DNA from: Lingula anatina
Lineage: Eukaryota > Brachiopoda > Lingulata > Lingulida > Lingulidae
Assembly (NCBI RefSeq): GCF_001039355.2
Contig: NW_019775769.1
Span: 74,508 to 138,507, forward strand
Length of the DNA: 64,000 nucleotides
Direction: 5' to 3'
Shown here piece after piece: positions 52,501 through 64,000 of this stretch (position 1 is the first letter of the stretch; every line of letters starts with the position of its first letter). The translations under genes and the position numbers were made by a program. Below the pieces are notes generated by a model. It was not told where the DNA came from. It searched no databases and saw only the letters and a program-made list of their open reading frames with translations.

Positions 52501-55500
52501 CTTCTGTCCTTGATGGAGTTGAAATACAGTGACACGATATTCCAAGATCCCCGACTCATCGTCTCCATATTGCCAACGGCCATATATGTAGCAGTCACTG
52601 GCTTGATACAGGAGTCCATCTTCGGACTGGATGATGTAATTTAGCACTGGTGGAGTGAGATCTATGGAGTAGCCATCCGTGTTTGTCGAGGACATCAAAC
52701 CAGCCCCATTCAGACCACGCACTGTTGTCTGTACGGTGTCACCATGGTGAAGGGAAAAAGTGTGCTTCTCAAAATGCTGATCCTTTCCCAGATGGACTGC
52801 ATCGGCCTCCTCTCTGTTCACCAGAACGCTCACTTCATAGTGGTCAATACCACTTTCCGGGTCGCGAAATCCACCCCAAACTGCAGATACGGTGGCAGTC
52901 TCAGCTGAGAAGTCGACATCTTGGTTGTGACTGAGATCGTCGACAGCCCATCCGGGGATTGGACTCGTCATGTCAATAAGTACTGCAAATAAAAATAATT
53001 ACTCATATTAATACAAATACATTAAGTGTTCTTTATTATCTCACTGCGTCAAAACTATATTATTGCATCATAATATCAACTCTCAGCTATAAGTTTGGTA
53101 TTGTCTGTTGGTAAATATGAGGCACTGTAGTATTCTTCAAACTGATTTTTTTCTGACTGAATTGCACTTACTTCCATCCGACGTTCTGTTAACAGACTTA
53201 GGGTTAAGACCATGGTTGAAGGCCGTGACAGTAGCGTAGTATGTCGTGTTGTGGGTAAGGTTGGCCGCCATACAAGCTTCTTTGACAGAGTGACTAACAT
53301 CAAAAGGTTTTACGACATCGTCTGATCCTGGAGAACCCCCCACTTGAACATAATATCTGAAAATGTGCAAATGAAAAGTTTTAAACATGCACATCGATTA
53401 CTGATGCAATGAACTAGTTTCAGTAATTTGTTGAACAGTGAACATTTGTGTCATTAGTAGTTTGGTATCTTCATAGAAAAGGAGGCATTGGGAGTTGTTT
53501 TAATAAACTGAGTAAATAGTGGAAAAGACCTGTCAACTACATGTATCACAGGATATTTCATACCAACCTGTCTATTCCAGATTCGGGATCATAAAATCCT
53601 TTCCAATGGATGCAGATACTGTCGTTATTAGCCTGGAAATCACTGTCGACGTGAAGATCGCTACCATCATACAGCTCTCCTGGAATGGGGTCTGAACGGT
53701 CGATCATTATTGGTTCTTCCCCATGACCAGTGGTGAACAGTTCAACTGGAACGTTGAGGTAATGTGGTTACTAATTTAGAGTGGCTTTTGCCATGTAAGT
53801 ATAACCACCCCACATTACATGTTGATGACATATTCTAATTATCCATTAAATCCGATGGAACACAAATTGTGAGTAAATCAAACTTTGTATGTACTCACTG
53901 AAAGTTAAATAATACCGTTCCACTTGTTATATTTACCGTTGTTGACCGCCCGGACTCTAACCCATACAGGTATTCCATCCGGAATCCCTGGTTCATCCAG
54001 TAAAATGTAACTTCCTGTATTCTTACGGATTATGTGACCATGCATTGAAAATGCTCGAATCTTTGCGTCATATTTGGTTTTACCCAGAGCAAAGTCTACC
54101 CTCATAATGCCAGACAAAGGGTCAGACACGTTGTAATAAACGGCCATAATGTCAAAGTCTTCGTCATATATCACATCATCAATTCCAATGAATATTGGTT
54201 TCGTAGTATCAACAATAATGGGCGTGGTGTGACATACGGTGGTCACCAAGGAACCGCCGTAGTGTACGTTATTCAAAGCTTGAACAGTCACGTAGTACGG
54301 GCCATCAGCAAGATGGAGGTGCTTGGCCAAACCGTTGTGTGTCCAGAATGACTTTCCTGAGAGGTGCGAGTGTGGGTCGTCATACGGTTGGATGTCGGTT
54401 CCACAGACAGTTGAACCAGCTGCCCAAGTGTAACCCCAGATATCAGTCTCGTTGTCATGGAAACCATCCCAATTAGCTATAAAATTTGATTGCAGAATGA
54501 ATAATAAATATGAAAATTATGAGTACATTCCTGTGATAACATAAAATATATAAATATATATCATGTGTATGGTTTAATATAACACAATCACAGATATAAA
54601 CATGAGTGACACGTGTTCTGTTACCAGAAGTTTCATCAGAAGTATAGACAGCAATAAATATATAAGTAACTTTTCTTACCTGACATGTAGTGGTTGGCCA
54701 GGGTATACTTCGTGTCCTTGAGGGGATGATGTCCATTGAACACAGTGTTAGAGCCAGGACCGTCGTGAATGTACCTACAAATAAACGCTCGTAATAGGAA
54801 CATTCTTACTTGCATATTATGAGAATTGACAAATTCATTGCAAAGTCATGTATATTATTCTTAACACTCATTTTTACTCAGAAAATTTTTTAATGGACGC
54901 CCTTCCTTACACAGGTCTTTTGGAAATGCCACTTCCGAATATAACATAGACTTATCTTAAACGTACCTGTGATTGGGATGCCAAGTGACGTCAATGCACC
55001 GCTGTGTTACAGCTGCCAAACAACCATCTGGTCTTACGATATCTATAGATGCGTTTCCTATAGGACCTGGTTCTGGTGGAGTAAAGTCGACCAGTGTTCC
55101 CTTCGATGATATAATCGATGTGTACCCAAGCTCATTAGTTATACGCGTGTTGATATAGTAGACTTCCCCGTGCTGTAAATCAAGGTTGTCAAATTCCAGA
55201 AATGACGTATGACCCACTCCAATCCGTTCAAAGTTGTGATAGGCCCCGCTGGTAGCCAGTTTAGCCATTGCTCCCTCAAGGAATTCGTGCAAGTCACATG
55301 TGGTTGCCTTGTAGTCGTAATCAAAGGCAACACATTTCAGACCGAAGTCTAAGCATGTTTTCGCACATTTAACATCATTAGCTGTCTGTATGGTTTTGAT
55401 TGGCAGGGCTGTTAGTTTACCTGTTCTGGCGGCAGAAAAATGAGACAGTTCGTTTTTGATTTTGTGGTTTATAATCATCTTATCCGGAGAGAAAGGCTGC

Positions 55501-58500
55501 CAGTTGACAACCTCTGCGTTTGTTGCTCCCTGACCAAATCCAACTCCTTTGTATTGGGTGTCTTTCAGAGGAGAATCATCAACCAATGTTAGAGTTCCAC
55601 TGATTCTGTGTGGGTGACCCGTGTAAGCGTGTGACGCCTCAAGGCGTCCGTCGGGTAGTGTAACGTCATATGTATGAAGCAAGCACTGAGTGAAAGCCTC
55701 GAGACCCTGACTGTTTCTTGCCTTGACCGTCCAGTAAAGAGGAATTCCCCCAATCATCATTTGAGGAACTGTGAGCGGTGACCCTCCCATCTCTGTCCAG
55801 TCGCTGACGTCAGTGCCACCTGGATGACTACCGATAGCATAAAACATCTTGACGTCACTCACAGGATCACTACATGTGGCTTCGAGAATAAAGGCAGGAT
55901 CGGTGTAGTCTCGACCAGTGAGCTGTTTCACAGTGCAACCCGAGTCGGAATTCAGTCTTTTCTTCCTTCTGTTGTACGTCTTTGGCCCAAATTCTGCCGG
56001 AGACTCGTCTTTTTCTTCCATAGGAAAATCGAATATATTGCGTCTGATTGGATCCATTTTGTATCCCCACAATGTACCCTCAAAGATCGTCACCCGCGTA
56101 AAAATCAAAGAGATCTGAACAAACGCTGTTAGTTTCACTTTTATCGGGACAAGCTCAAGGTCCATCCTGGCCCTTTAAATAATAATATTTCCAAATGTAC
56201 TGTGGTAAAAACATTTATTTTAAGTATATATACAGTCCAACAGTAATTGGAGTAAATCAAGACAAATGAATTATTCCATAGTTACTAGATTTAACTGTGC
56301 TGTCATTTCTTATTAAAAGAGGGACATGAGGGTTCAAACACATATTGACCATTTTGTTCTTTTTAAGATAATTTCATAGTTACCAGATAAAAAGAAAAAT
56401 GGTGTATATTCCAAAAGTGAAATTAAAAAATGCTAGTTTTGATGATGTCTCTTTTAACTTACCCTATTTTTATTGGAAACTTTGAAAAGCCAAGCGTGCC
56501 AGTTATAGGAAATTTAGTCTCCAACAAGTACCCTGTTATCTTCATTCCAGCCCTTACTAAGAAAAGGTCAATCGCAAGAGAACCCCAGACTTTGCCGCCT
56601 ACCCACGGTATGACCTTGACCTGTAAATATACCCTGAGGTAGTTAGAGTCGTCTAATCTAATCCTTTCACGTTGTTCATTATTCAATAGATTTTTAAGCT
56701 TGTTATTCAAGCAATGTTATATTAGACTATTATTTGACAAGAAGCGTTTAAAACGATAAAAAACATGATAAAAAAAACTTACATTCGCTTTCATACTCAT
56801 GAGGCACGCTCCAACTGATATCCTTATGCCGACCGCTCCTCCAGCTCCAAATTCTAAGTTGAGACACTTAATTTATTATGTTGAATAAAACCGACTGGGT
56901 ACAGTATCTATTTTCTGTGCGTACTAGTATGCAGAATCCAATTTAAAGAATCAAACGACATGAATGATCAGTACTTTTACCCGAAGAACACTTCGTTTAA
57001 ATAAATAACGTCAAAACCCATGTTAAATCTTTTTTAAATATCGTATTTGATATTTACATGTACACTTCTTTAATGGTCATTCTAGCAAATTATAAGGGTT
57101 TCTTTGGATGATCCTGATCAACATCAGCTTCATTCCAAAAAAAGCTGTAAAACCAACCATTTATCAGAGTAAGCCATCTTAAGCTTTTAAAAATCATAAT
57201 TAGTGTACAGAACACTGACGTAGACCTTTTTTTTTCTGCCATTGCAATTTTTTCCAAAATAAAGCTACTAGGTACATACCTAAACGAAGAGGAACGGGTC
57301 CAATCATAAAGAGGGGGGAGATTTCAAAAAATGGTATGTCAAGCGTCGGTAATGGTATGTCGCCATCAAAACAGAAGTCCGCCGACGCAGGGAATTCACC
57401 TTTTCCAATTTTCAGCAAAAGTCCGGGGTTTTTCATGACCTGCATGGAAAAAGTGAAAGCGATGTAATGACACGTGGACATATTTGGCATAAACATGCAT
57501 GGTACAGTACGTAGATTTCTCAAATACTAGCTGCAATAATGAATTTAATCCTTACTAGATATATGCAGTGAAATAAACGATGGTTTATTATCAACAATAC
57601 TTACTGCATCAAGTACTGCGCTGCGAAGTTCGTTCATAAATGTCAACAATTCTCTCCTGTTACCAACGTTTAATTGAAGTAAGTCGTCCACAAAATATTG
57701 AAGCCGCATACTTCGTACCTGATCCTCAGTTCCGTCATATTCAACTCCTTTAGTAGAAACAATTACACTTGTACATTCGACTTTAAAATTCACGGCGTGT
57801 AAGATATTGTATGTTAAAACAAAGATAAATACATTCATATAAATTTTGTAGAATTTTACTTTAAAGCCTCCGTCACACTTACTGCATTCGGAATCAGCAG
57901 TAATCAAGCAGAATGAGCCGGTAATGAAGAATTTTCAAAATTTTCACCACATTCGGGAAGAACTTTTAAATTCTTGTAAGAATACCCTTGGTATACTCAG
58001 AATGCGGTTCAAATCCTCCTGGAATGATTCGTACACATTTCGCGATCGGGTGTATCAGCTCTCACATGCAGCTCGAATGTAGTTAAAGCACACTAGCAAT
58101 ATCGATAATGCTGTCAAAACGAAGAATTTCGGCCAGCAATCGAGATGCAGTCGGGCTTCATTCCGGCTCATTTGAGGCACATGCGAAACATTCTGGCAGG
58201 ATTTGAAGTGTCTTGCCATTTCGGTTCTCCCTCAAATGCAATCAGATTGTTTCGAATGCTCTTGGAATGCCGTAAGAATATTAAGAATACAGTCATAGTG
58301 CAGTTAGAATACACTTAGAACGCCATTCGATGCTTCTCCATTTGGAATGCACTACGTAAGTTTTGAGCATGAGCAAAACATTCCGACCGGACACAAGAAT
58401 GGGCCCATGTATTTGGAATGCACTCAGAAATTTTAGAACGCACTTCAGATATCCAGGAATATACAAAGAATTCTCATTCTGACTACATTCTAGCTCTTTC

Positions 58501-61500
58501 CGCCTCTGGTGTGACTACGGTATAAGAACGATTTTGAACCGTTCCCCTTCCGAGGAATACATTTTTGTTCGTAAAACGAGATATTCTGTGCCTCACCTAT
58601 TTTACACAAAACGTCTGGGGAGCTCTCCAAGTACAGGTGTTTAAACAACTCCATCGTCTCCGTACATGTTGGATAGTATGCAGAACACACCGACATTTCC
58701 GCTGAAACATCAACACCATTGCCCATCCTGCTGACGTGTGCTCGGATCATCAGAGTGAAGTCATCAAATGCACCAAATGGTCGACTAATATCTATATCAT
58801 CGCTTCCTAGCAAAAGGTACAACAAAAGCAGTGAATTCAGAGAAGTTACAGATACAATCAAGACATGGCTATACAACATACCCCTGCTAAGAGGGGTATT
58901 CAGGTCATGGAGCCTTGGCATGAATAAGTTTCTATCGAACGTTACTTCTTAATATCTAGACACTTATTCCTTTTTGTAGATATTATGAAGTAGCTGTGAA
59001 GCAGTCTACCTTGTATATCAAAACTTGTTGTATCATTGTCAATTTGAACATCAAGCTTCCTGCTACATGTATTCAGCCGCATATCGAACTTAATGACCTT
59101 CTTGATAAAGATAAATTTGACCAACAGCCCGCATGTCAGTCCCTGGCAGTCTCTGTGGGGCGTACAGAAGTGACCAAAGCCTCTGGCTATACCACGTTTG
59201 ATATTTGGGCAGACTGAGGCCATATGTAAAAATAGAAAAATTAAAAAAAATACAGTTAAAGGTTATTTATTTTTACATGTATTTTATTCATATCAACTCA
59301 CCGTTTAACCAAAATGGTGATTTTTTTTTTTTTTTTTTAGTTATCAAACAAAAGTGTATTCATTGTTAGCCGCTTTCATCAAAAACAATCAATACTTTTC
59401 AAGTATTATGATAACTATGTACTGTACCTCCATCAGGTATTTCCATGTAGCGCATAACCAACTGATCAAATGACCCTGATGAATCTTGCCCTCTTCTTTG
59501 TAGCATGTACTTAAGTCTCCGTGGTGAGAAGTTTTCAGGGTGCTCTAACTTGTTTGTGCGAATTAACTCAGCTAAGGCTTCCACGTATCTCTCAACTTTT
59601 TGCTGTTTTCTTGATAGCCCACTGTCTTTTAGTGTTAGTAAAACGCGGCGCATATTGAAAGAATTGATGTCAATCTTGTCAAGAATGCTTGGTGGTTTCT
59701 TCTTGCTGTAGAAGGAAGAAAATAATTTAGTATTGTGCTGTGTAAATTTGTATGTTCATTTAAATGCATTACAAATGCAAATGATGAGAAGAACGAGGAA
59801 ATTAATTAACACAGATATCATCTTGACATCCAAACGTACCCAGAAAAATCAATTAGCTGACCCAGGTCTCCAAATGCACCCAATGCGTCTTCAAAGCTGT
59901 CAGCCAAGGCTTTTGTTGCACCCTCATCCATCCCTTCTGGTCGATATGGCGGTTCTGGATCAGGGGTATTGTTTATGAATTCATCAACTCTTTCTTGTGC
60001 ATGGCGCTTTACATCTTCCACAATTTCCTTGGCATTTTCAGGATCAGTAATGGAATCTGTGTCAGAGGTTTGGCCTATGTAGGTCAAACTGTACTCGTTG
60101 CATTTCTCAATCCAATGAGGAACTGGGACAACCCTCTCTATGTATGGTGTTGGATCGATATACTCATAGTCATCATCAGACGCCTTTGGTGGGTTAGACC
60201 TTTTACGCATCGCAACGTGAATAAAGTTGGGGTCACAAAGAGAGGACAGAGCTTTTCCAATTTTATCTCCGGCATTTATCACAGTTGTACCGGTTTCTTT
60301 AATGCCTCTCATAGGTTTAATGTTACTCACGATTATTTCAAAGTTCACAAATTCTTGATCACTTGGTTCAATTATAACCTCCGTGGCACTGCGACGTCTC
60401 ACATTACCCGTAACAGGACACTCAACCTATGAAACATGGATATAAATTATAACAACGGATTCCAACCATTATTCTATAAGTAGCGAATGTTCTGTCACAT
60501 AGTAGGTTAAACAATGGGCGTTGGTTAACCACATTTAAAGAAGAGGTAACATTGGAATCACACGTACCCGCTATGGGCCATTGAAGTGAGAAAGTTTAGA
60601 ATAAACACGTAACAGGCGATATACAGTGCACTTTGTGGTATTGATTTTTAAAACTTTTCAAATGAACGACAAAAAGCTGCGATGTTCAGAGAGAGCCAGA
60701 TACATACGTATCCATATCAATAAGCATTTATCACCTTTGACTCACCTTGCTATTTCTTCCTCTCATCACGTCTATCCCGGGTAAGAGCTTACCGTCCTTC
60801 CCCTCATATGGGAACTTGCCACAACCACACCCTTTATCACAATCACTTCTGTGAGACGGAAACTGGGCGTGCAACTTTGGGCCAAACAGCTTCATGATAA
60901 TGGATTTTCCTTTTTCAACCCTGTGATTGATTTGGAGATGAATATATTACAAATGATTCCATGCGCAATGCGGTTGACAACCAGTTCAATTAAAAAAATA
61001 TATATGTGATACATCAGCCAACTGTTGCCTTATGATTTCTTTCAGAAAGATGATCACAACACATTAAATTTGTGCAAGGTATTGCGAAATATAATTTTGG
61101 ATGAGCAACTAAAAGCATTTGGATATATAGGGTAAAGAAAATCATGAATGGCATTATACTTACGCTGTACGCATTTGATGGTAAGCAGATTTCACACCGT
61201 CTATAACCTCCATTACTGCGTTGTACGAATCCAAGAACGGCTTTGAGGTATTCGCAATGCCCTCAAACGGTTTCAAAAGAATCTTAAACTGTGCTAAAAA
61301 CGCTTGGATGATCAGTCTCTCCTGTTCTTCCTGTGATAATAACATAGTTGGATCAGTTGATTAATTACCACGCAAAATGTCTCTAAATAATGACCCTACA
61401 GGTACCTCTAAATTAAATCTAAAAAATTCCAGTAAGCATTTCGGTTGGTTTAATGAACTTACACAAAAACAGCATAAATTGTATTTACCACAGTGGGTAT

Positions 61501-63855
61501 TCCATCTCCTTTTCCAACATTTAGTTTTCGATGGGCAGTAAAACCATATCCTCTAACTCTCGCGAGAAACGCTGTGACCTCTTTCACTGCATCCTCGATG
61601 TCATCCATGAGATCTGTGAATTCCTCTCCAAGATTCATCCAGTAAGGCATCTTCCCTGAAAAATGTTTGATCTAAAATAGAGGGGAGCTGGAAGAGGGAA
61701 AAGCACATTTAAATGATTCAAAAGGAGTTGATACTATTAAGACAAACCCCGTTTCAAATATTTGTTTAACGTGTTAATTTCACTAGACCCCTCTACATAC
61801 CTGAGAGGAAAAAGCAAGATTCCTCAATTCTGATCTTGGTCCCTATAACCATGGAAATAGACAGCTTTATTCTGTAACCAAAGGGAATAATCACACTTAA
61901 GATACATTCGAATATTAGCAGTTAAATTTGAGGAGGTAGATTACATGTACGTGTATCAAATATATGTACATTCCCTATCAGTGCGGAATAAATTAAAATC
62001 AAATCTACAAAACAACCTGCTACACTTACTTCATTAAAGCTTTCCCTATATTTGACAGGGCTCCCATTGGGTTTTTGAAGAGTGCCTGCACGGCTTTAAC
62101 AATCAACTCTATGGCTTCATTGATTGTCTTCGCTGTGTACGGGAGATTAACAGTAATTGCATCAACAACTGCCTTCAAAATAATGATAATAATTAAGAAC
62201 ATTTTAGATTGCCAGATCGCATTTTAAAGAGCAGTTCTCTTTAAGACAAAACTCAATGGCAGCAAATCAAATATATGAATGATTTTCCAGGTCTGATAAA
62301 ATGGCGCAGTCCCTTTTGTTAACACAGTAAATGCGTTTTCTGAATAGAAACTGTTTATTAAAGGGAACAAAAGCTACACTTGAACATCAGATCAAACAGT
62401 CAAGCACTAAACTTACATTATAAAAGCCAAGGATATCTGTTTGCACATCTTCCACAAAATGCCGCACCCGACGTACGACTTTTTTCATGGCGGCTATCCA
62501 GGGCAAACCCTCGTAGTCACTGATCTCGATCACAAATTTTTCCAGATTTTGAAGTAGTTCCTTCACAGCATCAGGCAAGTTTCGGATGGCTTCCACGATT
62601 TTGTTAAATAAACCTTGTAAACCTAACCCTTTGCCTTTAAACAAGCTGATTACTCTCTTGAAGGCATTGATGGCTTTGATGATAGGAAGACGGATACTGT
62701 CAATGATGTTGTCAAAGAGGTTTGCCAAATCTTTAATGTCGTTGATCCCAAAATCCTTGAATAATATCATGTGAAAAATATAGTGCTTATAGATGGTCAC
62801 AAAAACCGTTTTATTCACTTGCTATATATGTATAACGTAGTACTTTAAATTTTTCTCGGGTCTACAATTTGTACACGAGTTTCATGGCTGGGCATAAGCG
62901 CCACTCAATAATAATAATAATAATAATAATAATGGGTTTTTTTCATTATTTTGGTTCATTGGTATCATGTGAAGGCTCATTTTGACTGAAATCAATGTTT
63001 GTGTGCTAGCACTTTCAAATCAGCAGCTTTCTTTATGCAGATGGACTTTAAATAAAACCATCTTATTTAAATGGTCGCGTCTAAGATAGGGGTAGTAAAA
63101 GGGAACAAAAATATCCATATTTCGAAAGTAACATATCATAGAGCGACACTTTTTTAAATGTATGCAGCTGAAAGATTGTATGATCGGTAAACAAATGAGG
63201 TCAGAGGTGAAAATGAAAAACCTCCGCTTATGCGTGGGTTTGATCTTTGGCTTTTTCCAAAATTGTTACAAAATTATGGTAATAACACCGTTACCTTTAA
63301 TATGTTGAGGTCATATTCAATAAAGCCGTGGTAACATGCCAAAGCTCGGAAAATATCAACTTGGAGGTTCAAAAGACCAATATGAGCTTCAACAAAGGCC
63401 GTATTATAGCTGTCCAAATCAAAGAAACCCGACAAGAAACCTAAAACAAAATATATTGAAAAATAATACAGGTGTTCGAAGTTCATTAAATAAATTAAGT
63501 GGGTGCTTAACGTTGTTGGTATCAAACCACGATGCGACATTTACTCTAGAGAAAAGATAATTAGTTAAATTATTTTTACAAGATATCTCACAATAAAATC
63601 TTACGTGCGTCCACTGTACATGCGTATATCAGCAAATTGCATATTAAAGATCAGATGTAGTAGAATTTCATATTACCTAATTTCAGCTCCATTTTGTTTC
63701 TTATCTCCAGTCCAAAGCTTGCTCCTATTTTGTCATTGCCAATTTCCTTTCCCCATTGAATACCTGGTGCCTCTAATTTGAAGCTGAGCGCCTTAAGAAT
63801 GTCATCCAAAACACCCCTCTTCAAACGCATGACAGCGTGATACGTGTATTGTTTG
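43075..63855 (-). CDS. Giant type I membrane protein with FN3-like repeats, PAN, cadherin-like and EGF modules; 5' end outside window
   Basis: Thirty-one exons, all joined in phase, encode the last 4454 residues. Exon starts in coding order: 63855, 63440, 62755, 62172, 61871, 61655, 61330, 60920, 60426, 59705, 59213, 58806, 57747, 57439, 56853, 56620, 56172, 54774, 54476, 53745, 53356, 52982, 52105, 47022, 46474, 46139, 45919, 45538, 45132, 44830, 43558. Window residues 1-890 are amphipathic helices and small Cys-rich pieces; about 920-1130 a Gly/hydrophobic beta-rich region; about 1330-1390 a PAN/Apple-like module (CAKTCLDFGLKCVAFDYDY). From about 1400 to 3650 there are some 15 fibronectin-III-like repeats with DPESGIDHYEV and IDTTPPLPG signatures. 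Near 3940-4030 is a cadherin-like repeat (LTYIPEEDFSGTDRVTVR), then EGF (CLCDPGYHGPRC), a membrane helix (VTCVFLLLVGISLLVGVFLL) and a tail of about 170 residues. Likely a cell-surface adhesion or matrix protein; partner unknown. Confidence 0.9.
46488..46591 (+). repeat. (AAAT)n/(AAAAT)n low-complexity tract
   Basis: About 100 bp of AAT, AAAT and AAAAT units in an intron of the giant gene. The minus-strand reading is a Tyr/Phe/Leu-rich frame without coding meaning. The tract abuts the acceptor at 46474, providing its pyrimidine-rich side. Confidence 0.93.
46685..46745 (-). repeat. 34-bp tandem duplication containing a splice donor
   Basis: A 27-base block (46685-46711) is repeated exactly at 46719-46745, offset by 34 bp. 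On the coding (minus) strand each copy contains TGTATTAAAC followed by GTAAGTG, a strong donor. Only the upstream donor (exon end 46726) keeps the frame: reading past it meets TGA within three codons. Confidence 0.9.
47242..52105 (-). other. 4864-bp single exon encoding the FN3-like array
   Basis: One uninterrupted exon encodes 1621 residues. It runs from the TGCAG acceptor at 52105 to a TATG/GTGAGT donor at 47242. It holds about ten repeats of roughly 100 residues, each with a W..F.D.E..I..YE.ALG core, a YYVTV.A.N.AG strand and a DTTPP.PG hinge. Between repeats lies an unrelated insert of about 400 residues. This includes a polysaccharide-lyase-like or jellyroll-looking stretch (VKWHCMFWCTNEDGRESKWV) of unknown type and a Cys cluster (CSPCQYECDMTCSLECP). 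Exons upstream encode single repeats, so introns were lost or never gained here. Confidence 0.88.
54967..56172 (-). other. Giant gene exon with PAN/Apple-like module
   Basis: This 1206-bp exon continues the beta-rich region (LELVPIKVKLTAFVQISLIF), then one degenerate FN3-like repeat (FYAIGSHPGGTDVSDWTEMG). The PAN-like segment follows (VKCAKTCLDFGLKCVAFDYD, then KATTCDLHEF). The first canonical hinge (VDFTPPEPGPIG) marks the start of the regular repeat array. PAN modules bind proteins or carbohydrates; the ligand here is unknown. Confidence 0.8.
57862..58524 (-). mobile_element. 700-bp GCATTC-rich element, copy 2 (giant gene intron)
   Basis: This is a second, inverted copy of the element at 20302-21010. 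Read on the minus strand it begins GTAGTCACACCAGAGGCGG, passes GAGCTAGAATGTAGTCAGAA, and ends GCTCATTCTGCTTGATTACT, then AAGTGTGACGGAGGC. CATTC/GAATG words again recur at short intervals. It occupies most of the intron between the exons starting 58806 and 57747. Confidence 0.82.
58597..63855 (-). other. Giant gene, N-terminal helical region in this window (12 exons)
   Basis: These exons encode about 890 residues with no repeats of the FN3 type. Long amphipathic helices dominate (LANLFDNIIDSIRLPIIKAI, AIRNLPDAVKELLQNLEKFV, YWMNLGEEFTDLMDDIEDAV). Two small Cys-rich pieces interrupt them: SDCDKGCGCGKFPYEGKDGK and FGHFCTPHRDCQGLTC. A dibasic segment (VECPVTGNVRRRSATEVIIE) could be a processing site. 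I know no family with this arrangement. The start codon and signal peptide must lie beyond 63855. Confidence 0.8.
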
Positions 63856-64000
63856 CTGGAACACATACATGCACTCTTTTTAATCGATGACAAAAAAGTA
63901 TTTCAGAGAATTATTTGTTATTGTGGATAAATTTGGATTAACAATATATACACACACTGGACAAAAGAAGTGTCACCCCCTAACTCAGAGTAATAAAGGT

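Overview
The window is nuclear DNA of an animal. It is AT-rich, its genes are cut by many GT-AG introns (one GC-AG), and it carries non-autonomous DNA transposons. The genes fit a marine invertebrate bilaterian: an endonuclease IV, extracellular proteins built from fibronectin-III-like and PAN modules, and a mucin-type membrane protein. Phylum and species cannot be read from the sequence. One ambiguous base (17851) points to a draft assembly.

Layout. (1) 1-5528: no supported exon, probably a long intron or downstream part of ECD. (2) 5529-8992, minus: first four coding exons of ECD (ecdysoneless). (3) 9285-11534, plus: complete LAMTOR2, head-to-head with ECD over a 292-bp shared promoter; its first intron holds a decayed LTR-retrotransposon trace. 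(4) 13091-16430, minus: complete endonuclease IV with all nine metal ligands and one GC-AG intron. (5) 17.5-24.7 kb: gene-poor, with a 2569-bp hAT-like element (17-bp perfect inverted ends, 7-bp target duplication) that contains a second transposon. (6) 24719-30561, plus: secreted/type I membrane mucin with a Cys-rich head, Thr-rich and Ser/Asn/Gly-rich minisatellite stalk, one membrane helix and an acidic tail. (7) 32565-34777 and 35645-37286, plus: tandem pair of secreted proteins of an unrecognised family with identical intron phases. (8) 37.3-43.0 kb: mostly non-coding, one possible small coiled-coil gene. (9) 43075 to beyond 63855, minus: C-terminal 4454 residues of a giant type I membrane protein in 31 phase-consistent exons, one of them 4864 bp, with an unfamiliar N-terminal half.

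ECD, LAMTOR2 and endonuclease IV are housekeeping genes. The mucin, the tandem pair and the giant protein are all secreted or cell-surface and form an extracellular neighbourhood between about 24 and 64 kb. At least five repeat families occur: a TTA-flanked Harbinger-like MITE, a 168-170 bp MITE with 5-bp target duplications, a 700-bp GCATTC-rich element, the 2.6-kb hAT-like element and a 176-bp MITE. All exon joins were made by eye from splice sites and reading phase, without transcript data.
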